64,000 nt of DNA from Salvia splendens (GCF_004379255.2 NC_056037.1:32709012-32773011); one strand, 5' to 3'; counted from the stretch's first letter, positions 43,278 to 55,856 are shown. Program-made: numbers and translations. The notes: generated from the letters alone by a model not told the origin.

Positions 43278-46200
43278 CACTGTTACGGGGTGGGCTTCTT
43301 TCAGCGGGAAGGCGGCTAATGTTGCCTTCATCATTTTTGATCTTGCTTCTCTTTTGGTGTGGGATTTGGGTGGGTTGGGGGGAGGCTTGGCCGTGTTGTG
43401 CAATGTATGAGTTGTAGCTCTGTTAACAAATTAGTTATTCAATGCTTAATACTATATCTGATCTACAAATTCTTCAGTTTTTCATTATTTTCCGCTGTCT
43501 TGATTGAGGAGATTATTGGCTGCGGATTTTTGTTGTATATTCGATTTCTGTAAAATGCAATTTTAGTTTGGATTCGTCAAAATAAATAATTCTGAGTCAA
43601 CCTTAGTTTTGACCTTCTAAAATTTCTCTATAGAAAAATATTCGTCAGTGTTAAGATTAATACTATGTCTTATGATTGTTTGTGGTTTGGCTGCTGTTTA
43701 ATTGATTTGATATGTGGTGAGAGTAAAACATGTTTTGTTATAGTACAACTTATACTTGACACTAGATTTGTCGCATGAGTTGATTGTTGTTGGATAATAT
43801 GGTTAGGTTAATGTCATTGATTTGATTAATTGTGATTGATAATAAAACATGATTTGCAGTTTTAGATCCTAGGATTTATTTGATCTAAATTAGAAGTTCG
43901 GTTGGGTTCGGTTCTACCTAAAGACAAAAATTAAAGAAAAAGCTATGTCGATTTCAAATTTTACTTCTTTTCGAATTTGAAGTTTTAACAAAATTGACCA
44001 AAAAAATTAAACATTAGCGGTTTCTATCCTATTTATTAAAGAAAAAGCTATGAGGTCATTCACAAATCACAACTCAACTCCAAATTTATAGTCACAAATC
44101 ACAATGCCACTTTCTACTATTTAATCAACATTACCAATTTCAATCACAATAGTTACTACTAACAAGGAGTAACAACATAGTCACAATTATACTCTTTCTT
44201 AGTATTTCATCATTTTATAAATTTTAATTTTATATATTTATAAACTGGAAATAAAAAAAATTCTCGTATAAATTTATAAAATGCTGAACTACTTAACGTG
44301 AAGAAATCGAATCAGGGAATCTTGAGTTGATAAAATAAATTTTAAATTAAACTGAATTAGACCTTTTCATATGGCCTGGGGGCTGTATGTATCGGAGTAA
44401 GAAAATCAAAGCATACAATAATTGACGTAGTAGATGAAATAAAAAGGTAGTAAGATTCCATTTCAAAGCCAAAACAATGCATTACTACTATAATTATCAT
44501 TATTTTTATAAACTACTTTATCTTCCTCTTCTTATCCATTCACTTGGACTTTTTTTTCTTTCGTACCATTGGGATTGATAATAGTAATTTATTTAGATAG
44601 AAAATTGAAAAGCCAATTAATTTATGGGCAGAGCCGCATAATCCAAACTTAAAGTACATAAATTATTGGATTCAAAAATTATTATGAATCGAACATGTCA
44701 ATTCACACAGCTGGATTTTGATGCTATGTTCTCTCATTTCTTTTGTTTCGATGGTAGGTATATTGGTGTTTGGTTTGATGAATTAAAGTAAAATTGACTA
44801 TTAAGATCGAGTGTTGTGAAGTTGAAGAAATATCGTTCAATACTCATTTTCATATTTGTATTACGAAGGATTAATCTTAATTTTTGAGCAATATCAATCT
44901 TTCTCGTGATAAAAAGTTAATATTAGGTCAATTCAATTGCAGATAATTTTAGAATAAAATTCGTTATGAATAATCTCAATTTTTTTAATTTTCCGGGACC
45001 TGAGTACACGTGGTGCTTATCCTATTTGATTATTTTAGTTAGCTGCTCGATGCTTTACTTTTATATTTAATTTTTTTTTATCATAATACTTTTTGTATTA
45101 ATTTTTTTAGTTTGTCTGCATGCAATTAAAGTGCACGCGTGTGCAATAGTTTTTATTTAATAGTTGATGAAAATAAAGAACTAGGGAAAGAATAATTGGG
45201 CCCAAATTTCTGGTTTTTATATATAATGTGGACAAATACTTCAATCAAGAAAAAGGGACAAACATTTGACTTAGCAACAAAACAATTGATAAAGAAAACC
45301 TACTATTGGACTTCCACCCAAAAGCATACTAATTTAGTTGATTACAGCCGAGACTAATTACTTCCCAAACATCCATGCACATGCCCCTAATATAATCAAT
45401 TCATCAAATTTTAACTAAACTAATTAAGTTAAATAGAAAGAACTAATTTTAATTAGAAATTATAGCTGTAGATCACATATGAGTTAATGACATCTAAATT
45501 ATAGACGACGGGGCACAACTTAGTTGTTACGATGTTATCGCTATAACAAACAGATTCAAGTTACCTTATAATATCCACTAATATAAATTAATGTGTTCAT
45601 AAATATGATAGGAGGTTTTCATTTTTTTGTATGAATTGCATTATTAAAAAGTGAAACAATATATTTTAGATCAGCAAAAAAATTGTGCGAAATCATGTGA
45701 TGGATGATCAATGAACCAACGTTGTCACAATGAGCAAAGGTTATTTGTTTGATTCGATTAGATCATTTTCATAAGAGTCTATTTAATGTCATCACCATTG
45801 GAAAGTGAATTTGAAATTTTTGGATTAGCACAAAATTGTATGGAATCGTCAATCATGTGATCGATGATAATTAACCAACTCTATGAGAATGTACAAAAAT
45901 AAAGGCTATTTATTTGATTCGAATAGTATCATTTTCATAATTAAAAAGAGTTAGTTACAAATTAATGCCAGAAGTTTCATCTTTTCGCAGTTTTGATACC
46001 ATCTTTGAGTACTATAACCCATTTCCGATATGTTGCGGGAACACCTCTAAGATTTCCGATTTTTGTCAAGAATTTAATTATATGTCAATGACGAATAGTG
46101 AAAAATGAGATTCATATATTAAAATAATAAAAAATTAAATCAGATATTTAATCTTTGATCTTTCAGAATAATGTATGGGTCGAAAAGAATATTAAAATTG

Positions 46201-46314
46201 TCAAATTGAATGTCTAAAAATATGAGACATTTTATGGGTCGAAAAAAATATTAAAGGTGTCAAATTGTCTCGCTAGCTATGGTTTAGGCATGTCATGCCA
46301 CCTCTCAGTGACCA
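43278..46314. other. 3' region of UTP4/PCN, then repeat-poor intergenic DNA
   Basis: 43278 to about 43560 should hold the 3' UTR. Beyond it the sequence is AT-rich with no gene seen. Two imperfect direct repeats of about 110-bp (45668-45775 and 45825-45940, sharing ATCATGTGAT-GATGAT and TATTTGATTCGA) and two of about 38 bp (46168-46207 and 46232-46267, ATGGGTCGAAAA-AATATTAAA) are present. Confidence 0.5.
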
Positions 46315-46323
46315 ATTATTTTT

Positions 46324-47065
46324 GGCAAAATACATTCTTAGGTTCTTATACTTTAGTCAAAATGTTCATTAGGTCCTTGTACAATTTTTTCGTTTTAATA
46401 GATCCTTATACTTTTCACAATATTTTTATCAGGTCCTCGTACAATTTTTCGTTTTAGTAGGTCCTTATACTTTTATCATAACTTTCATTAGGTCCTTATA
46501 CAATCTTTTATTTTAGGGACTTTTTTACATTTATCTTGGATAATAATCTAAATTTAATTAAACTTAATAAACTTTTCATATTCCATTATTTAACTTAGCC
46601 TAGTCTATAAAGATAATATCAGCTTGTTATCCAATAATCTCAATAAGTTGTAGAGAATAATAAAAAGGTTAACCCTGATGATTGAAGATTAAAATAGAAG
46701 TTTTTTTTAGAATAACTATCCGAATTTTCAATTGATTATTTATATTTATATTGAAAGATACATTTCCCTGAATATTTATAATCATAAGATAAGTTAAATA
46801 ATAAAATTAAAAGGTTCATTAAATTTAATTGAATATAAATTATTATCTAAGATAAAATTAAACGAATATCTTAAAATAAAAAAATTGTATAAGGACCTAA
46901 TAAAAGTTATAATCAAAGTATAAGGACCTACTAAAATGAAAAAATTGTACGAGGATGTGATGAAATTTATGAGAAAGGTATAAGGACCTATTAAAACGAA
47001 AAAATTGTACGAGGACCCAATGAACATTTTGATTAAAGTATAAGGATCTAAGAATGTGTTTTGCC
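46324..47065. mobile_element. Mutator-type long-TIR element with 9-bp TSD
   Basis: 742-bp element; the left end GGCAAAATACATTCTTAG matches the reverse complement of the right end (GGCAAAACACATTCTTAG). The inverted arms run about 220 bp. Each arm is itself made of about four units of 50-60 bp built on TAGGTCCTTATAC and GTACAATTTTTTCGTTTTA. The 9-bp flanks ATTATTTTT (46315-46323 and 47066-47074) are identical. Non-coding. Confidence 0.87.
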
Positions 47066-47209
47066 ATTATTTTTTGAGATGTTAATTCTCCAAAAATAAA
47101 GGGTGGTGATGCCACGTTTCAATCCTCCATTTAACTCTAATTAAAGCAACATTATATATGAGGAGACCATATTGATACCAGTCTATTGTAACAATGTTGA
47201 AGTACTATC

Positions 47210-48889
47210 AATTAAAAATTATAAAATACATTAAAATTACTTGGAATATTATTACAAATTATAAAAAAATAAAAATTACATAATTAAAATTCTAAAAATT
47301 AAAAATTATGTAATTAAAATCCTAAAAAAATAAAAATTATATAATTAAAATCCTAAAAAAAAATTACATAATTAAAGGCTAAAAATACCCCCGTGGAAGA
47401 CTATTCATCCGGCTCTACCCCCAATGTTATTTGGAGACCCCGTATCATTGCCACATGCGATCGAAGTTGCTCGGAGGTCATAGTTGACCTATCGGCCAAA
47501 TTGAGTTGGCCAAAACCCCCCACAACGAGTTGGTGGGGGGTTGAGGTGGCACAAAGGGAGCAGGAGCGGGAGCGGGATCGGGGGCGGATGGAGTCGCGGC
47601 GCGACGGCGGTTGGTCGTCGACTTCTTCCTTCCTTGCGGCGTTGGGAACTACTCGGGCTGCGTCGGGGCTACCCAAGTTAGCTCCGGCAAGCTGGGTGGA
47701 CACCTCATCGGCGGCGTTCGGATAGAGATACCGACCTCGACCGTTTTCCGGAGGAGCTAGAGGAGGATGATACGCATTCCCTATACTTCGGATGCACTTG
47801 CACCTCCTGCCAAACATTGAGGTACTTGAACGGTTTGTAGTGTTGGGATTGGTAGGTCACCAACGCGGCACTGATGATGTCGATCTCGCTCCCCGCCGCT
47901 CCCCGCCGACCGCTCTTATTAGAGGTAATACCCCTGGAACTTTTGAATTTCTTCGTTGGCTCTGTATATGGCATTGCACACCATACTCTCGTGGCGCTCG
48001 ATTATTTCAGCCGGCTGGTTTTGATTGTACCGGCGACAGATGCGCCACCAAAAATGGTCCCCGGATTGGTTCGTGCCAATCTCCGGATCTTCGGAGATAG
48101 ACAAAAACGCTTTGAATAATTGATCCATCTCCCCCGGAGTGTACGGGGTGCGGACACCACGAGTAGAAACAGGAGGAGTTTGAGAGCCGCCGCTCCCTCC
48201 CGCTCTAGGTACGGGTGGTTCGGGTGCCCACCCGTATTGCCCCTCGGGGGCATCTTGGTCGTCCACCGGGTAAGGCCGATAGCCACCCGGAGCTTGCGAA
48301 CTTTGGGTTTGAGGAGGGGCCGAAAATTCCGTTTCTGGAGTAGGAAATGGTTGCGAGCCGAACCATTCGTGGTTCCAATCGCGGGAGTCAGAGGGGTGAT
48401 CGTCGGAGTAGGACATGAGAATTGAGAATTGTGAATTGAGAATTTTTGTTGTAAGAGTGAAAGAAAGATTGAGAATTGTAAGAATGGAAATGAGAGAATT
48501 TAGATGAGAATTGTGTAGTGTGGTGTGAAATTTTTTGTGTGGAAGTGAGGGTATTTATAGATGAAAATGTGAATATTTGGGGAAAAAAATTAAAAAATAA
48601 ATTAAAAGTGGGGAGAAAACGGATATAATTTTTTGGGAAGTGGGAATTTTTTTTATTTTTAATCAGATTTTTAATTAAAATCTGATTTTTTTTTTAAAAA
48701 AAAAAAGAAAATTGCCAACGGTATTGCCATTGGCCAATCAGAGGAGGACACTTCAGCTGCTCACTGGCACGGACGTGCTCGATCCATCAAGTAGCGCCGT
48801 GCCAGCGGCGAGAGCACAGCGCCGGACAGCGGGTGCCGTGCCGCTGGCACGGACGGACGGATGCCGTCCTTCAACCGCCGCGGATGCTC
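47210..48889 (-). mobile_element. PIF/Harbinger element fragment carrying ORF1
   Basis: The right terminus (reverse strand) reads GAGCATCCGCGGCGGTTG next to TAA, a 3-bp PIF-type target. The ORF1 remnant lies inside, preceded by a leader of CT-rich repeats. The left end is not found; the A-rich block 47210-47390, with four copies of TAATTAAAATCCTAAAAA, resembles the tail of such elements. No transposase in this copy. A related terminus (GGGCATCCGCAACG) is at 62168. Confidence 0.65.
47401..48416 (-). pseudogene. PIF/Harbinger ORF1 (Myb/SANT-like) protein, frame-shifted
   Basis: Starts MSYSDDHPSDSRDW. Pro/Gly-rich residues 25-85 lead to the trihelix/SANT-like part YTPGEMDQLFKAFLSISEDP, then FWWRICRRYNQ and ESMVCNAIYRANEEIQKFQG, which matches ORF1 proteins that partner the PIF/Harbinger transposase. 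The first frame stops at 47919 (two stops in a row). The sequence continues in another frame (SAALVTYQSQHYKPFKYLNV, 47705-47900) and a third (47401-47700, with STMTSEQLRSHVAMIRGLQ near its end). At least two frameshifts, so not functional as it stands. ORF1 aids nuclear import and DNA binding of the transposase in active systems. Confidence 0.82.
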
Positions 48890-48894
48890 TAAAA

Positions 48895-50080
48895 GCAAGT
48901 ATCCCTAATCCGAATAGAACAAATAATTAAAAAGATTTTCAAGCTTTCTTTATTTAATTAGTCTTTCAAATGAATTTAACTACAGTGCGACACACAATTT
49001 TATTTAAATGTGGTCTAAGATTAAACATTGAATTTAGTCCATAACAATTATATAAAATAAATGTAATACATATTTATTTTTTGAAGAATGCAATCTCAAC
49101 AAATTTGAATAATTGCATGAACTTATGGGGATCACAAAATTTCATTAATATATAGATGTAGCTGTCATAAATGGTTGGATGTCCCTTCTGGTGGGAAAAA
49201 AACAAGAAAACTAGAGTTAAAAAGAAACACCAAATTTTCATCATGCATGCATATGTATTTTACAACAGATTATATTACCAAATTTATTCACTTTAGTCCA
49301 CCTCAACCACTTCTTGTCCAGCCTGGCAATTCTTCTACTCACACAAATGCAGCCACTCATAAAAAGACACTAAATTATTTCTGGCAAAATAGACTTATTT
49401 TAGTGATGTGCTTGTTTTATTAGTATAACTTTATTTTACGAAAAATAAATGCTAGACTATTCGACGGGTCAAAATCAATTAAAAGATATTTATAATGCTG
49501 TAACATGTTTAAAATCTTTTTGGCGTTACATATCTTTGGATTTATTATGTACACGTAATATTATTTACAGAGCCTTGGTTTTTATTTTTCTCAATAATTT
49601 TGTTAAACAAATTAACAAACGACTCCTCGTTTGATTTCATAGAATTATGTTGGTAGTTTCATCCCTCACACAATCTAGACTAGGGTTGTGACCCCATATA
49701 TTTGTAGAAGAATGAACTCAACACATGTGTGTGTAGAACTCATAGCTAAGACAATGGCTTCACTAAAAAAGGACCTTCAACTTCATGGGCCCGAATTAAC
49801 TCATCCTCTTGCACAACCACAAATGTTTTGTTTCCAAGAATCCTCTCTATTAAAAGAGGAATACATTAATTACACCTTTTCTATGTTTTTATGAATTTTT
49901 TGAAACTTGATTTTTACATTTTTGATCTAAGGCTTGTTCCCTAGTGCATGGACAGGTAGAAAGATTAAAAAATGGATTAAAACGAAGATAGATAGATAGA
50001 TAGACAGACAACAATCTTGGAAATTCAGATGTTATCCCCCTTTTTTTCACTTGCTGCAGCAGACCACAAAATTATATTCT
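48895..50080. other. Intergenic, downstream of the SOFL gene
   Basis: No gene seen; short frames here lack protein character. The end next to 50091 should contain the 3' UTR of the SOB FIVE-LIKE gene. Confidence 0.45.
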
Positions 50081-50090
50081 CTTTCATTTC

Positions 50091-50934
50091 TCACTGCCTC
50101 TTTCTCCCCGCCACACTTCCTGACAAAACCAGAATTTTTTTTAAGAAAACATTATTCTAAAAAATAAAAAAATAATAATAATTTTTGTTTCTCATGATAT
50201 CCATTCTATAAAAAAGAATTCAAATAAAACAAATTATGTGAAAGCATCTAAAATTTAATCGATGAGGCCAAAATTACAAATTTTCAAATAAGTACAAAAA
50301 AAATGAAAACTAACTCACCTGATTTCCCTTTCGTCGATGATTTGAAGAAACCCAAACGCTTCTTCGTTACGGATTCGCCCTAAATTCATCACCACCGCAC
50401 AATTCAGCTTCAGCCATGAGAGAAACTAGAGAGAGAGAGAGAGGGAGGGAGGGAAAATCGGCGTGGTACCTCAAAATGCGCGGCGGAATCATAATCAGGA
50501 GGTACATTGCCCTAGAATTGAGCAACAACGGCGTAAATCAAGGAGAAAGAGGGAACGCAATCGCGATCTGATTCCGAAATTGAGGAGGGATTAGATTTGA
50601 ATACCTGCGAGAAATGGTGGATGGAAGAGCTGGCCGTGTCGTCGAGGCACGGCGTCTGCTTCTGCTTAGGCTCTTTTTTGGCGTCAGCTCTCTTATCCTT
50701 CTTATCCTCCGCCGCGGTGTAGCCGTAGTAGGCGGCGGAGTGCGGCGGCGGCGGCCCCGACGAGGCGTCCGACACCATGGACTGATCCTCGTCGTCGTCG
50801 TCGTAGCCGCCTTTGTGTTGGTACCTGGTGTAGAAATCTGTGGTGTAGGGATCGGAATTATAGGAGTTTTGATCCAAATACATAGTCCAACCGGATTCGC
50901 AGCCGCTGGTGTAATCGGAGGTTGATGCGTTCAT
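50091..50934 (-). CDS. SOB FIVE-LIKE (SOFL) protein, four exons
   Basis: Exons on the minus strand: 50934-50605, 50511-50470, 50379-50319, 50119-50091. Splice sites are GT-AG and phases join (330+42+61+29 = 462 nt, 153 residues). The two hallmark SOFL motifs are present: domain A, SGCESGWTMYLDQ (about residues 10-22), and domain B, DEDQSMVSDASSGPP (about 48-62). A Lys-rich middle (KKDKRADAKKEPKQ) and the C-terminal KRLGFFKSSTKGKSG follow, the latter also typical of the family. SOFL proteins affect cytokinin levels and response and seedling growth in Arabidopsis; biochemical function is unknown. The start is the first ATG, after a GA-repeat leader. Without splicing, exon 1 reads on to a false end at 50512. 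Confidence 0.93.
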
Positions 50935-50940
50935 GGCTGC

Positions 50941-50967
50941 AGAGAGAGAGAGAGAGAGAGAGAGAGA
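50941..50967. repeat. (AG)n in the 5' UTR of the SOFL gene
   Basis: Perfect AG dinucleotide run directly upstream of the start codon. CT/GA repeats in plant leaders often bind GAGA-type factors; here that is only a possibility. Confidence 0.85.
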
Positions 50968-50969
50968 AG

Positions 50970-51874
50970 TAATGCTATGGCTATGCTACTATAAGAGTTG
51001 TTAATTTTAGTATTGTTTGAATGTATATATAATGGAATTGGAAAGGGAGTAAGTGTGAGACCAAATAAATGAGACTGAAATCCTAGACTATTTATTTGTC
51101 GTTGCCTCTATCCTCTCTACCTCTATTTTTAATACTATATCTCATTCCAGAATAATCAAACTTGCCAGTTGTCCTGTTCATTGTGGGGAGAAGAAGGAGA
51201 GCCACATTAGAGATTAATTAAGTTTAAGTGAATAATTAAGTTATACTACTACTACTACTACTACTAGTGTCAAGTTTGTGTATGGGTGAAAATATGAAAT
51301 TTTATGAAACATGAATCCGATCATCCGAATTGTATGAAAATATGAAATATTATGAAAAACAAATCCGATCATCTGAATTGTCCGAAAATCTGAAATCCAA
51401 ACTATATCCAATCCAAAAAATCGAAAATGCATACAAATAGTATAATACAAATCTGGAAATCCAATACAAAAAATCTTATATAATTATGTGTACACTCCTA
51501 AAATTAATATATGACCACTGGATTATTATCTTCATTGTCTAACTTTCAGAGGACATGATGAACTAGTGTTCTTGGAATTAACAAGAAAAGCCAGAATCAC
51601 AGAGGGAGAGAGAGACACACACAAATTATTCCGAAAGGAATGAACTTTAGTTGTGGTCAGATTCATACACAACAAGGATTAAACATAAAGTGCTACAGCA
51701 GAATTAGTAAACCTTTTGATGATTAATTAATTAGACAAACTTTTGACTGAGTGAATTAGATCACATGTGAAACACAAGAAAAAAGGGGTCTTGATTACCA
51801 TGTAAAGTTTGTCTTATTTATTTCCACCAAGAATAGTTTACAAACACACAAACTTTTAATAGTAAAAAGATGTT
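50970..51874. other. SOFL upstream region with simple and tandem repeats
   Basis: Contains a TAC trinucleotide run (51244-51266). An imperfect tandem repeat of about 50 bp lies at 51287-51390 (AATCCGATCAT-GAATTGT units). No gene seen. Confidence 0.5.
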
Positions 51875-52071
51875 TGTTAAATTCTCTAAATTATGTCCCA
51901 CATCGACTTGGTAAAGATCCAATCTAATCTATATAAGTGTGGACAATCCTCCCCCTTATAGGGCGTTTTAAGGGGTGAGTGACCCATTTCTAATATGGCA
52001 TCAAAGCGGGTCAGGTCTGGACAACCATCCCCTTATGAGGTCTTTTAAGAGGTGAATGACTCATTTCTAAT
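51875..52071 (+). mobile_element. TRIM-type element, truncated copy
   Basis: LTR 51875-51992 (TGTTAAATTCTC to GACCCATTTCTA), then TATGGCATCAAAGCGGGTC, a mutated initiator-Met primer-binding site. After about 30 bp a partial second LTR (52027-52071) follows. Same family as 26258-26592, opposite orientation. Confidence 0.78.
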
Positions 52072-52079
52072 AGCTCTCT

Positions 52080-54690
52080 TTATCATCTCTATATGATGAA
52101 TATATATTTGATCTTGAGAGCATATATAGACGACGATATAGATGGTGAATAAATTAAATGCAGGAATGGCCCATTAAATTTGTGATGTGCAGAAGCCAGC
52201 CAAGAGAAAAGGGTACATATGATCATAGGCCCATCATGTGCTTCTGCTAACATGCACAAGTAGGTTATGATAGATACACTACTACTTCAATTCTTTAACT
52301 CATCACACCCACTCAATTTTACATCCTCTCTACATTCTACTCACACACTTTTATTTTGTACTATCATCCAATACTCACTAATTTATTTTCATAACTAACA
52401 TTTTCTTCAGTTACAACTCACACACACATGCACAAAGCACCACCTACTACTGATTGGAGGAAAAATGTCTTGACAATACCTAGCTATTTATACTTCCTTT
52501 GTCCCACTATAAGTGAATCGTATTCCTTTTTGGGCCGTTCTATTATAAGTGAGACATTTTCTTTTATAGCAAAAAGCTACACCATTTCCCTTACTTTATT
52601 CTCTTTCCTAATTTTTCTCTCTACCTTTTTCCTCTCTCCTACGTTATTCTCTCTTTATTTAATCACCACTAAATAAAAACTTGCGCCTAATAGAAATGTG
52701 TCACGTGTAATGGGACGGGGAGTACAACCTAATATTCTTGGTATCTTGAATGAAATTTGTCCATTTTATTCTTTAATTTCTTGATATTGTTTCTATTTGA
52801 ATTGGTTTTGCATTTTGAACCATTACCTCGCTATTAATCTTGTTTAAAATTTTGTCAAAGAAACCCAATTGGACAAAATCCGTTTGCAGGAAAAAGAGTA
52901 GAATTGCACGTATCAATAACTCATATTAATAAAAGAAATAAAAAAAATTCTCTTATGCTAATTCATTTTCTTCCTAGACATAAATCTGAAAATTGTACTA
53001 GTAGTAATTACTATTGATTTGAGTGTGAGAACTACTGTATAAAAATTTATTATATGGAAATTAATGCATATGTACCGTTGTGAGTCAGCTGGTCCCGAAA
53101 CGGTAGCCTATTCTAATTTGCACATGTATCCAATCTCAATTTTGTAATGATCACCACTAAAATCTTATTTAGTTAAATGTTGCATGTGGTTATATCTTAT
53201 TCTCTAACCCATTAAAAGTGGCATGTATATTATTTTAGGATGTCCCATTATTAGTAACCTGTTCCATAAAAGAGACAGGTTCTTGCTTACAAAAAGTTAT
53301 TAATATCAAGTGAAATTAAACGTTACTCCTACTATATTATTTTACTCACAAAATACAATGTTTATACACCACGTACGTTTTAAGCTATTTATAAGTTGCA
53401 CGTGCCATGGCCTAGTTCATAATTCTTATCTTTCATTGTCATGCATGTGGGCATTAGATTTAGAGTTACGTACGTACATAATTTGAAAATATAAGTTGAA
53501 TTATTTGGAGGATTGTGTTTGAATCTTTTCAAAAAATTAGGATTTTTTTGAAAGGCAATACAATGGTGTCCATGGTTAAAAATCTATATATGCTACTTCA
53601 ATAAAGTTGACCAACTAGTGAAATGACAATTTTAGAAGTTCAATAATCTTAAGTGTGATTCTTACCAATATATATTTTTAAAGTTGAGCTTTGCTATTAG
53701 TCTATAATTTTTTTTAACCAAGTGTTAGGTAACGAATGCATGTGGTGGTGAATTACCCACATTATATTTAGCTTGATTAGATGTTTGAGTGTGTCAAAAC
53801 AAACCAATTCAATTTGAGGGGATCGAATCAAAGTAGAACAAGACAAGAGAGGATTTATTGCAATGTCATCACTTGTGTTCATTAAAAAGAGGAGATAAGA
53901 ATATTGATAATTAAATGCATGATCCAAATCTGATGAAGTAAAAGTTTGCTTGAATATACAGTTGTCAGCATTAGATGGCATTGCCTCAAAGTTGAATATG
54001 GAGTATGGGCTCAAACAAATTAAATACATACAAATAAATAAAGCAAAAAGATGTGGAAAAAACTGTATAAATGGTCCCTCTTTAAGAACTGTAATGTCAA
54101 GTGCAACTTCGAATTAGCTTTTAAAGTTCCAATGGTTTCCATTAGATTCCTCCCACAAATGGGACTTTTATAGTATAATTTATTTATATTTATATTGTTT
54201 TCCATCGTTTTCATTGATTACAATTGAGCCAAGAATTAACTAAAACCAAGTCTACATCAATTGACTCCTAAATCCCTATTTTCCTCTCTGCATGAGAAGT
54301 GTTCTTCCATGTAATTTTGTGAAAGTTACCTAACATTTTCTATTTTACTATATATCTAAATATAATGTTAAAATCCTCATCTCTTGTATGTAAAATTTAC
54401 AATCAAATCTAAAATCACGTTGTGATCTGTTTACATCATCAATAACGCACGGTGGTGACAGAGAAACAACAAGATTTACACCCTCACATCTTTCGTGCCT
54501 ACTCTTAACATGACAAGTGTTATGTGCACTATACATTGTGCAAACATTTTGTGCTCATAGTGTAAAAGAATAAACACTTAGTGCTTATGCTTAATTAAGT
54601 AGTATAAAAACAATTTGTACGCCAACTCTACGCTCATATATTGGTTGCAAGAAAATAAATACTAAATGCACATTTTATCTGTCTATATAT
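52080..54690. other. Intergenic, no gene seen apart from a MITE
   Basis: AT-rich. A Stowaway-like MITE (52493-52722) is listed separately. Sequence around 53240-53280 may be another worn Stowaway end. Remaining frames are not convincing. Confidence 0.45.
52493..52722. mobile_element. Stowaway-like MITE
   Basis: CTTCCTTTGTCCCACTATAAG at the left, CTCCCCGTCCCATTACACG on the reverse strand at the right, TA on both sides (52491-52492 and 52723-52724). Confidence 0.88.
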
Positions 54691-54703
54691 ATATATATAT
54701 ATA

Positions 54704-55024
54704 GAGGTGTGATCAAATACAAACTCTCTAAAATACAAACTATACAAACTATGTCACCGGAGTGTACAAATTCTGTCACTGGAGTGTACAAATTATGTCA
54801 ACGGACTGTACAAATTCTGTCACCGGGGGTCGATGTCAACGGAATGTACAAATTATGTCACCGGGGGATGTACGGAGTGTACAAATTCTGTCGACGGGGT
54901 GTCCAAATTCTGATTTTTCGATGTCAAAATGTTGACATTAGAAAAATCTCTTATATTAACCGTTGATTAATTGTATTAAGTGAGTATGATTAATTTTTGT
55001 ATAGTTTGTATTTTATCACACCCC
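54704..55024. mobile_element. MITE-like element, AGGGTTGTGATCAA family (copy 2)
   Basis: The ends GAGGTGTGATCAAATACAAAC and (reverse complement, right) GGGGTGTGATAAAATACAAAC lie inside TATATA tracts. The interior has six or seven copies of a 20-25-bp unit (GGAGTGTACAAATT-TGTCAC type, 54745-54915). Confidence 0.78.
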
Positions 55025-55047
55025 TATATAGATATATATATATATAT

Positions 55048-55423
55048 AGGATTGTGATCAAGATAGAACCATTCTTAAACGTAGAACCATTCTTAAACGT
55101 AGAACAAATGCCAAACGGAGGTCGTTAGATCTTTTAATCCAACGGTGTTGATTTGCACAGCAACTTCCCATTACAACCAAAACTATTATTAATGGGTGAA
55201 TGCAAAGAAGTGAAAAAATAAAGCATGCATGGACTCTTCTTCGTTTCATTCATTCTTCCATCAATATGTGAGTTTTTTCATATGTTGAGTCCGGAATGTC
55301 GTGAAAACATAGTCTAATATGTATGATTTTTAATCTTGACCGTCATTTTTTCCTCATCCAATGAATAAAATATGTAGAGTTCTAGGTTCTACACTTAAGA
55401 ATGGTTCTATCTTTAACGCAACC

Positions 55424-55425
<2 letters not shown>
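55048..55425. mobile_element. MITE-like element, AGGGTTGTGATCAA family (copy 3)
   Basis: AGGATTGTGATCAAGATAGAAC at the left, AGGGTTGCGTTAAAGATAGAAC on the reverse strand at the right. The following ATTCTTAA-GTAGAAC block matches in both arms. TATATA tracts flank both sides; copy 2 ends only 23 bp to the left. Confidence 0.78.

Positions 55426-55460
<35 letters not shown>
55426..55460. repeat. (TA)n microsatellite
   Basis: Perfect TA run directly after the previous element; the Ile-Tyr frame it produces is not a gene. Confidence 0.92.
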
Positions 55461-55463
<3 letters not shown>

Positions 55464-55856
55464 CACGAGAATATACAGTTAGCGAAGTGCATAATTGATT
55501 ACATAAAAAAATTAGTAATAATTGAAAAGTAATCAGAAATGAGAAAAATAAAATATTTCGTAGTGTTTGTAAATAATAAATAAAGTACTCAAAAAGATGA
55601 ACAATATAAGTAAAGTATTTCTTAGTGCACATGTAATAACTAGTACTCCCTCTCCAACGGTAGAAGAGACATTTTATTTTGAGCACTCATTTTGAAAATA
55701 ACAGTAAATAGTTTAGAGTAAAGTAAGAAATATAATAATGTAGAGAAGACTCATATCTACATAACTTATTATCTCAATTAAATTACTTTATCTCCATTTT
55801 AACTATTTATTATTATTTTTTTAAAACAATTGTTTAAAACGAAACGCCATTACTAC

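Noticed and set aside
43214..43553. Hydrophobic plus-strand frames after the UTP4/PCN stop codon
   Set aside because: Fall in the 3' UTR and overlap the end of exon 11 in other frames; no support.
47393..48425. Several plus-strand frames over the Harbinger ORF1 region
   Set aside because: GC-rich antisense shadows; the minus strand carries the recognisable ORF1 motifs.
54745..54915. Possible CRISPR-like array of short repeats
   Set aside because: Units are contiguous and diverged, without spacers, and lie inside an inverted-repeat element of a plant genome.
55426..55686. Frame ending in an Ile-Tyr repeat
   Set aside because: Translation of the TA microsatellite and a MITE end; no protein character.
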